Shown: in pieces, positions 56,471-64,000 of the stretch
Layout of the letters: each line of letters starts with the position of its first letter
Position numbering within the stretch: the first letter of the stretch is position 1
Source: Flaccisagitta enflata
Taxonomy: Eukaryota > Chaetognatha > Sagittoidea > Aphragmophora
DNA: 64,000 nt
Reading direction: 5' to 3'
Assembly: GCA_965153355.1 (NCBI GenBank)
Contig: OZ231126.1
Span: forward strand, 73,346,001 to 73,410,000
Notes under the pieces: model-generated
The model's database searches: none
What the model was told of the DNA's origin: nothing
Seen by the model: only the letters and a program-made list of their open reading frames with translations
Position numbers and translations under genes: made by a program

Positions 56471-56509
<39 letters not shown>
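56470..56509. repeat. (GCC)n trinucleotide repeat
   Basis: About 13 GCC units, the most GC-rich spot of the window. Confidence 0.95.
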
Positions 56510-56513
<4 letters not shown>

Positions 56514-56736
56514 TCTCCCTCCACGCCTCTCCCTTTCCTTTTCCTCCTTCTCCTCCTCCTCCTCCTCCCCTCCTTTTTCTTTGCCGCCAATGACGAGTAA
56601 ACAAAGGGAAAACAAACAAAAAAGAAAAACAAGCGGCCAACGTTTGAGAAACAAAAAGAAAGGATAGCCGACAGGGGATAAAATCACTGTTGATAATTTT
56701 GTTCTTGCTGTTGTTGTTATTGTAACTGTAATCGTT

Positions 56737-56748
56737 GTTTTTGTTTTT

Positions 56749-56824
<76 letters not shown>
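56737..56824. repeat. (GTTTTC)n hexanucleotide repeat
   Basis: About 13 GTTTTC units. Confidence 0.95.
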
Positions 56825-56825
<1 letters not shown>

Positions 56826-57100
56826 TGTTTTTGGTTTTGGTTTTGTTTGTATTGAAGTAAAAAGTGTTGTATGTAATCAGTTCCTATCGATGTTTTTCTA
56901 ACTTTGTTGTTTCTGTCGTTGTTCCTATCTTTTTTGTTTTCGTTGTTTTCGTCGTACGTTTACTTTCCCTTTGAACAATAGTTGTTGTTGCAGAACGGCG
57001 TTTCAAAATCGATTTTTCTTGGCGGGTTTTTGCAGGCCGGCCGCCGGGAAGGCGAAGGCTAGAGAGTCAAGCACTGACAGCTTACACCGCCAGAATCCCC

Positions 57101-57102
<2 letters not shown>

Positions 57103-57145
<43 letters not shown>

Positions 57146-57190
57146 CAGAGAGACAGAGAGACAGAGACAGAGACAGAGAGAGAGAAAGTC
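57103..57190. repeat. (GA)n / GACAGA repeat
   Basis: GA followed by GAGACAGA units. Confidence 0.92.
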
Positions 57191-57559
57191 GGAGAGACAG
57201 ACAAAGGGAGAGGAAGTGAAAGCGACAGTGAGACAGACAGACAGAGTACCAGACAGAAGTATGGCAAGCCAGGGATATCAAGCTTTGGAAAAAAAAGCAA
57301 CAAAAAAAAATCACTTCAATCGGACTGACAGAATCAGACTCCTTAGCAAACCAAATACTGAAGACAGAAACAATAGAAAACGGCCAAAAGAGAGAGAGAG
57401 GAAATTAGAAAAAAAGAAAAATTGTGACATGAATTGGGGCAAATTTGAAGGCCTTTGGAGTTGACATTGACAGAGGCCGAATGTTGGGGAAGAGGAAAGG
57501 TCAAACTTTGACCTGACGTGGGCCATGAGGCTTAAGGGAAAAAAATCGACTCGATTTTT
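57191..57559. other. No recognisable feature
   Basis: A-rich unique sequence; no gene. Confidence 0.4.
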
Positions 57560-57715
57560 AGTCGGATGCACTCGACAACCCGATATGTCGGTCGGTTGGT
57601 CCGTCTGTCTCTTTGTTTGTCAATCGATCCCTTACACTTGCGGCGTATAGGGGCCGTTTTATCAATGTCCCTGTCCACCTGCACACGAAACAGGTGGCTG
57701 TATATCCGGCTTTGT
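57560..57715 (-). repeat. Family R copy, diverged
   Basis: GTCGGATGCACTCGACAACC (weakened hairpin), GGTC/CCGT tract, AGGGGCCGTTTTATCAATG, CACGAAACAGGTGGC and ATCCGGC with TTTGTT. Confidence 0.6.
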
Positions 57716-57942
57716 TTTGTTTTTTTGTTTTTATTTTCCCTTTTTTTTCCTTTTTTGCCCGTTTACCAGTCCTTCTCAATTCGTCTCCCCAGCTCAATCA
57801 ATCTCCACTATCCCCCTCATCCTGACCCTCTTTCTAAAACTATGCTTTCAGATGGAACAAATCAGACTACTTAAATATGAACAGTTTTCACACAATATAA
57901 ATTCTGCTGGTTGCGGTTGCTTCTGAAGACAGGGTAGTTTTT

Positions 57943-58161
57943 AGTCGCGTGCTACGCAACTCTACACCCCGCTTTGTCGGTCCGTCCGTCGGTCCGTCGG
58001 TCCGTCGGTCCGTCGGTCCGTCGGTCCGTCCGTCACACTTTACTTTTTTTGGGTTTTTGGGATTTTTAGCTTCACTGCTCCTGCCCAAATGATCTGATGA
58101 CCTCAATTACGGCCCCTGCCCACCCGCAAGCGACTGGGGTAACCGTGTATCCGGCTTTGTT
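57943..58161 (-). repeat. Family R copy, subfamily A
   Basis: AGTCGCGTGCTACGCAACTC, CCCCGCTTTGTCGG, a clean (CGGTCCGT)n tract, CACTTTAC, CACTGCTCCTGCCCAAATGA, ACGGCCCCTGCCCACCCGCA, AGCGACTGGGGTAACCGTG and CCGG with TTTGTT. Confidence 0.8.
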
Positions 58162-58199
58162 ATTTTCACGAACCATTAGCCCAAATTTAACGGTAGAGG

Positions 58200-58200
<1 letters not shown>

Positions 58201-58260
<60 letters not shown>
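58201..58260. repeat. (CT)n microsatellite
   Basis: Pure CT. Confidence 0.97.
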
Positions 58261-58262
<2 letters not shown>

Positions 58263-58384
58263 CTCACACACTTTGTTGCACATTTCGTCCCCGGGCTTTT
58301 TTTATCCCCTACACTCCTTCTCCCTTCGCGTTCCCCGTCTTTTGGCTATTTTTTTTTCTTTTGAAGTTTTAAGATTGATTAAAT

Positions 58385-58570
58385 AATGAAATGGTGAAAT
58401 AGCGAAATGATAAAATGGTGAAACGGTGAAACGGTGAAGTGGTGAAATGGTAAAAGGGTAAAATGGTGAAATGGTGAAATGGTGAAATGGTGAAAAAGTG
58501 AAATAGTAAAATAGTGAAAAAGTGAAATAGTGAAATAATGAAAAAATGGAAGGTCTTAATGGTGAAATGA
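58385..58570. repeat. (ATGGTGAAA)n degenerate tandem repeat
   Basis: About 20 units of 8-9 bp. Confidence 0.9.
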
Positions 58571-58594
58571 TAAAAGAATGACAAAAAAAACATC

Positions 58595-58762
58595 GAAAGA
58601 AAGAAAGAAAGATAGAAAGAAAGAAAAAAGAAAGAAGAAGAAGTAAGAAGAAGAAGAAGAACAAAAGAAGAAGAAGATGAAGAAGAAGGAACGAAGAAGA
58701 AGGAAGAAGAAGAAGAAAGAAGAAGAAGAAAGAACGAAAGAAGAAAGAAAAAGAAGAAGACG
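58595..58762. repeat. GAAA/GAA low-complexity tract
   Basis: GAAA then GAA-rich units. Confidence 0.93.
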
Positions 58763-58854
58763 GTTTTGGGTTTGGTCCATAAAATCTTTTCCCCCTTTCC
58801 TTCCGCCATCCGCATTATGATGCTCAAGCTTTTATTTCAACGGCGCCAGCTAAC

Positions 58855-59040
58855 AGCAACAACAACAACGACAACAACAACAATGACAACAACAACAACG
58901 ACAACGACAACGACAACAACAACAGCAACAAACAACAACAACAACAACAACAACAGCACAACAACAACAACAGCAACAACAACAACAACAACAACAACGA
59001 CAACGACAACAACAACAACAGCATTATCAATAACAACAGC

Positions 59041-59107
<67 letters not shown>

Positions 59108-59109
59108 GC

Positions 59110-59161
<52 letters not shown>
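58855..59161. repeat. (CAA)n trinucleotide tract, ~300 bp
   Basis: CAA with CGA, CAG and TGA interruptions. Poly-Thr and poly-Leu frames result. Confidence 0.97.
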
Positions 59162-59162
<1 letters not shown>

Positions 59163-59308
59163 AACAAGAAAATAAACGCCTAAGTCACAGCTGCAGAAAA
59201 AAAAAAGGGGGGGGGAGAAAAAGAAAAGGAAAGAAGAAAATAAGTACCAAGGAAACACGCCATGAAATATGTTGCAGGAGATTTACCATACTGAGATTTA
59301 CTTAAGAA

Positions 59309-59450
59309 GAAATAAACATGGGGCTGACAGGAGCTGCCGGGGTGAAAGTTTGGCTGTGTCTATTCGACTTTGAAAGCCTCTCCCAGCGTAGAAACAAGCC
59401 ATGACGGTCAGTTACCCCAGTCTTCCTGGCAACCTGCCCCATGTTTATTG
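59309..59450. repeat. Imperfect inverted repeat, ~35-bp arms
   Basis: ATAAACATGGGGCTGACAGG ... GCCGGGGT pairs with the complement of ACCCCAGTCTTCC ... CCCCATGTTTAT. Confidence 0.7.
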
Positions 59451-59641
59451 ACTCCACACTGGGTCCAGATTTATAAGATGGAACGTCGGGGCAATGTCCG
59501 TTTACTTTGTAAGCCTTTTCCGGCACAGCAAGACGGCAAGACGGCAAGACGGTCAGTCAACCCGCAATTCAGTTTCCAGTCTTCTTGCTCATTGTTTCTT
59601 GACGTTGCTCAACGTTGAGCGACTCTGCCCATGGCCCAGTG

Positions 59642-60116
59642 AGGGCGTGTTTCTAGTGACGACCAAAAACGCGTTTGCTCCCATTGAACGCGATTACAGA
59701 GTGAACATATACTCATGAATTTCAACGGTCTCACGAGGGAGTGAGCAAAGTGAGTGAGCGGGCCTGTGAATGGAGCGAGCAAACAAAGCGAGCATAGCGA
59801 AGCAAGCTTAGCGAAGCGAGCATAGCAAAGCGAGCATAGGGAAGCAAGCATAGCGAAGCATAGTGAAGCAAGCGTTGCGAAGCAAGCGTTGCAAAGCAAG
59901 CGTTGCGAAGCAAGCATTGTGAAGCAAACATTGCGAGGCAAGCGTTGCGAAGCAAGCGTTGCGAAGCAAGCGTTGCGAAGCAAGCGTTGCGAAGCAAGCG
60001 TTGCGAAGCAAGCGTAGCAAAGCGGAGCACTGCGGAGCGAGTGCGAGCAAACGAACAGAATGAGTGAACGAGTGGCCTGTTAAAAACGCGATTGTCTCTG
60101 ACTAGAAACGCCCCCT
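59642..60116. mobile_element. Family M element with expanded internal repeat
   Basis: Ends GGGCGTGTTTCTAGTGACGA and the complement of GACTAGAAACGCCCCC. It shares CACGAGGGAGTGAGCAAAG and TTAAAAACGCGATTGTCT with 23480-23755. The middle (59780-60030) is an expanded GCGTTGCGAAGCAA 14-bp array. Confidence 0.78.
59865..60012. repeat. 14-bp tandem array (GCGTTGCGAAGCAA)
   Basis: About ten units inside the family M element. Confidence 0.9.
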
Positions 60117-60536
60117 GACTCCCTCTCCCCCCTTCCCCTCACACACAACCATTGCCTACCCATTGCCCCGTCTCTCTGGAGCAGTTGTTTTAAAACGTGG
60201 AAGATAACATTTCAATTGAAAGGACCTCTTACATATACCGTCAAGCCTTGCTCTAATCCTTTGAATGTTCATTAATCATTATCTGGCCATGAAGTTCCTT
60301 GCCATGCCATCAGGTAGTTCTCAAAATGAGCCTCAAGAACGGTTGGCTATCCTGCGCGCTTTTTCCACGTAATAGATTGAGGTTTTTGAGATTTCTTGGA
60401 ATAATTCAATCTTTTATTTGATGAAATATACGATTTGAGGTTTAGATTAATCATTTGTCACGTACACACAATAAGACTCTTGACAAGCTTCGACTCGGAA
60501 AACGCTCACGCAAGAAAATTGAAGAAGATGAATGCC

Positions 60537-60540
<4 letters not shown>
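60117..60540. other. No recognisable feature
   Basis: No gene supported. Confidence 0.4.

Positions 60541-60541
<1 letters not shown>

Positions 60542-60593
<52 letters not shown>
60542..60593. repeat. (GA)n microsatellite
   Basis: Pure GA. Confidence 0.97.
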
Positions 60594-60595
<2 letters not shown>

Positions 60596-60927
60596 ACGAT
60601 AAGGCTCAGAGGAGAAGGATAAGAAAGCCACGGATGAAAAAATCTTGTCAGACTAAAAGAAATTTTTAAAACAAAAATTAAAGAAAAATTTCTTTGTGGT
60701 TTATCTTGCTTGAAATGACATTTTTGGTCTCATTTTTCTCATTTCTTTTCTTTTGGATGGAAATGTATAAAGTTTTTCCTCAAAAAGAAAGGAAAAAAAA
60801 GAGAAAAGAAAAAAGAAAAGAAAAAGAAAAGAAAAAAGAAAAGAAAAGAAACGGAACGTGATACTTTGAGGGATTTTTCTTTAGTTCAACTAGTCATTAT
60901 CGTCGCTTTTTTCATCGTTGTCTTTTT

Positions 60928-60929
<2 letters not shown>

Positions 60930-60981
<52 letters not shown>

Positions 60982-60992
60982 TTCGTCGTCGT
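60930..60992. repeat. (GTC)n trinucleotide repeat
   Basis: About 20 GTC units. Confidence 0.95.
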
Positions 60993-60994
60993 CA

Positions 60995-61690
60995 TCAACA
61001 TTCCATTAAAACCTGCGCTAAAGCCATCACAAGCACCACTGTACATTGAGGGTATTATGCCATAAATTAAATGGTTTATTTCACCTTCGGAGTGTAGGTA
61101 GACGATAACAATAAAAAAACCTCAATCTGGCAATCATAGACAAGGACAAATAAAGACAAGTTCTAATCGTAAGAGACTCATCTTCGTTGCCTTTTGATTG
61201 ACTTAGCTGACATGAATTTAACTGATCTTTGCTTTCTTTTCCATGAGCACAATTTTTTTTCTTCTAGCGTTTAGTTTTTTTTTGGTACTTCACGGTTGTG
61301 ATATTCAATCGCCAACAACGCTTGAATCCACCGCAGCAGCAACTTGCGCCAAACACAATGAAATGACGTGACAAATTTGCCACAGTTGAGTTGTCAAACC
61401 GATTGTATTTCAGATTTTGACTTAAATTCAATTTAACTCTTATGATCATGCACGGTTAGCTCTCTGTCTCTTGGCAAATCATGGGCCCTACTAAGAAATA
61501 AGTATACCGACAAATTCAATTTTGAAAGAGTGTTAACCCTTAACTAACAAAGCTCATTAACCAGATTAGTAACACTTTAAAGAGCTCAATGTGACCATGC
61601 TGGGGGCAGTAGCTCAATTTGTCAAGAAAAAGTACTATTCCAAAGTCCCTTCTTGACTTCAAATGTTGGTATATACTTATTTCCTAGGTG
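60995..61690. other. No recognisable feature
   Basis: Unique AT-rich sequence; no gene. Confidence 0.4.
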
Positions 61691-61694
61691 GCAG

Positions 61695-62005
61695 AATGGT
61701 AAGACTGTCTTTGAATATCCTTCGCACCTTGTAAACCAATCTTGCTTCATCTTACCCGACACACCGTGCTCACTCTCTCTCTGTCTCTGTTGATGATTCA
61801 TGGGTCCTAAAATGATCAGACTACCCTTTGATATTCTTTGTAAACCAATCTTGTTTCATCTTACCCGGCGCACCGTGCTCTCTCTCTGTGTGTCTCCGTG
61901 ATTCATGGGTCCCAAAATGGTCAGACTACCCTTTGATATCCTTCGTAAACCAATCTTGATTCATCTTACCCGGCGCACCATGCTGTCTCGCTGTCTCTGT
62001 TGGTG
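61695..62005. repeat. ~100-bp tandem repeat, three units
   Basis: TTCGTAAACCAATCTTG, CATCTTACCCGGCGCACC, a CTCTCTGTCTC stretch and GATTCATGGGTCCCAAAATGG form each unit. The array resumes at 62811 after an insertion. Confidence 0.85.
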
Positions 62006-62801
62006 GAGCATCCTCTGAATCACGAAATTCACGCTTAAGTTAGAACTATTTATACTGAAGCACACCCTAGTGCTTCAGTGGAATGAGAAATAACTAGTGC
62101 TTTTTGGAATTCGAGCTTCAGTGGAATTGAACATAACTGATTTTATCACAGTAATCTTTTTTTTCTGAAGAAATCAAGAAATTCACTGTTTTCTTATCAC
62201 CTCCCTCTATTTCTCATTAGTTGAGAACACTTACTAAGTATATGATAGGTGGAGCAATATCAAATCAAATATCAAATCAAATATCAAATCAAATATCAAA
62301 TCAAATATCAAATATCAAATATCAAATATCAAATATCAAATATCAAATATCAAATATCAAATATCAAATATCAAATATCAAAAGCAAAACATGTTTTAAC
62401 ATCAACTTAGTTTACATCCTTTTAAAAAAATGCAGGTAAGAAAACTTCTTTCCTTCAGAGACACAAAAATTTAAAGGATAAGAAAAATTATTTACTATAA
62501 AAACAAGATTCATAAGAAAAACAATTATGGAGATATTTAAAGATGACAGTGAAGAAAAAAGGAAAAAACCTTATTTGTTTCAATTGAAAGTAATCCAAGT
62601 CGATTTCTTATTTCACTAAAATAATTGCACTCAATCATTGCAATATGAAAAGAGGTCAAGAGTAAATCCACTAAAGCACGAATTCTAATTCCACTGAAGC
62701 ACGAAGTAGTGCTTAAGTGGAATGGGCACTTAGTGCTTCAGTGGAATGGGCCTTGACTGGCCTTATTTCGTGATCAGAGTTCGTGATTAAGTGAATTGGC
62801 C
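62006..62801. mobile_element. Putative 796-bp insertion with 9-bp duplication
   Basis: CTGTTGGTG stands on both sides (61997-62005, 62802-62810), and the flanks join to restore the normal ~100-bp unit. The insert has several CTTCAGTGGAAT / ATTCCACTGAAGC words in both orientations and AATCACGAA near both ends, but no clear terminal inverted repeat. A (AAATATC)n array lies at 62254-62382. Family unknown. Confidence 0.6.
62254..62382. repeat. (AATATCA)n / (AATATCAAATC)n array
   Basis: 11-bp units first, then 7-bp units. Confidence 0.93.
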
Positions 62802-62839
62802 CTGTTGGTGATTCATGGGTCTCAAAATGGTCAGACAAC

Positions 62840-63220
62840 TTCATGATATTCCTTGCCTCATAAATGGTAGGACGCCTCATTTTTTATTCATATTGATCAT
62901 TCATCCTTCAACAGGATCATACAGTTATTGAATAACAAAAGAAAAAGGTCGTCTTTTCACTTTTCTCTCTCCGCCCTCCTTTCCCAACTTCGGCTGCACA
63001 CACTCACACTCCGAATTTTATGTCCATTTCTTTCTCTCTCTCTTATTTTTTTCCTTTTCTTTCTTTCCCTCATACTTTTCTTTCTTTTTTTTTTTCTTTT
63101 TTGAAATGTCTGTCTTTTTCCGTTGCCTTGGTCTGTTGCGCTTTCTCTCTTTTTCTCTCTAAGAAAATACCTTCTTTTGAATTCACAGGGTGTAGGCGCT
63201 TTTGTCAGGGTGCAGGGGTT
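62840..63220. other. T/C-rich, no gene
   Basis: CTTT-rich between 63025 and 63120. Confidence 0.5.
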
Positions 63221-63222
63221 TA

Positions 63223-64000
<778 letters not shown>

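Overview
This 64-kb window looks like non-coding, repeat-saturated DNA of a eukaryote, most likely an invertebrate animal. The grounds are an APE-type non-LTR retrotransposon (LINE), hAT-, mariner- and Mutator-like miniature elements with clean target-site duplications (TSDs), vertebrate-type telomeric hexamers (CCCTAA) embedded in a satellite, and a very heavy load of (CT)n, (GT)n, (CTT)n, (CAA)n and (GGAC)n simple repeats. The species cannot be named from the sequence. I found no host protein gene I would defend, no rRNA, no intact tRNA, no CRISPR and no bacterial-style operon. The only convincing protein-coding sequence belongs to transposable elements.

Layout. 0-25 kb: scattered short elements. 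These are a 136-bp hAT miniature element at 146-281, many copies of a ~160-230 bp hairpin-ended family called here 'family R' (resembling Helentron-associated elements), several foldback elements whose ends read GGGCAGCGGCCC and whose interiors are 21-bp tandem repeats ('family F'), a mariner-type element at 6879-7314 nested in a family R copy, and a 1.2-kb long-inverted-repeat element at 10503-11710. 25.2-26.4 kb: a TA-flanked inverted-repeat element carrying a LINE ORF1 relic. 27.2-35.9 kb: a composite of a GAGAC-word minisatellite, a ~550-bp satellite containing telomeric hexamers and interrupted by two hAT-like insertions with 8-bp TSDs, a second satellite with an exact 547-bp period, and an inverted copy of the left border. 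37.1-43.5 kb: a foldback element, a 211-bp (CT)n tract and then a nearly full-length LINE (ORF1 with coiled coil and SGNH-hydrolase-like domain; ORF2 with APE endonuclease and reverse transcriptase; decayed C-terminus with a zinc knuckle; AAATTC-repeat tail).

44-64 kb: long (CTT)n and (CT)n tracts, a nested pair of inverted-repeat elements with an internal empty-site control (46.5-47.3 kb), a Mutator-like element with an 11-12 bp TSD (48307-48575), a 2.3-kb 30-bp minisatellite, a 294-bp triplication, a pogo/Tigger-like element, further family R copies, and a 796-bp insertion with a 9-bp repeat inside a ~100-bp tandem array.

How the parts relate. The history is one of nested insertion, and several insertions are dated relative to each other by TSDs and by intact sister copies in the window. 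The most interesting signals are family R, whose left subterminal motif and right hairpin arm change together in three subfamilies, and the inverted telomere-satellite composite at 27-36 kb. Most open reading frames in the window are translations of simple repeats or of tandem repeats whose unit is a multiple of three.
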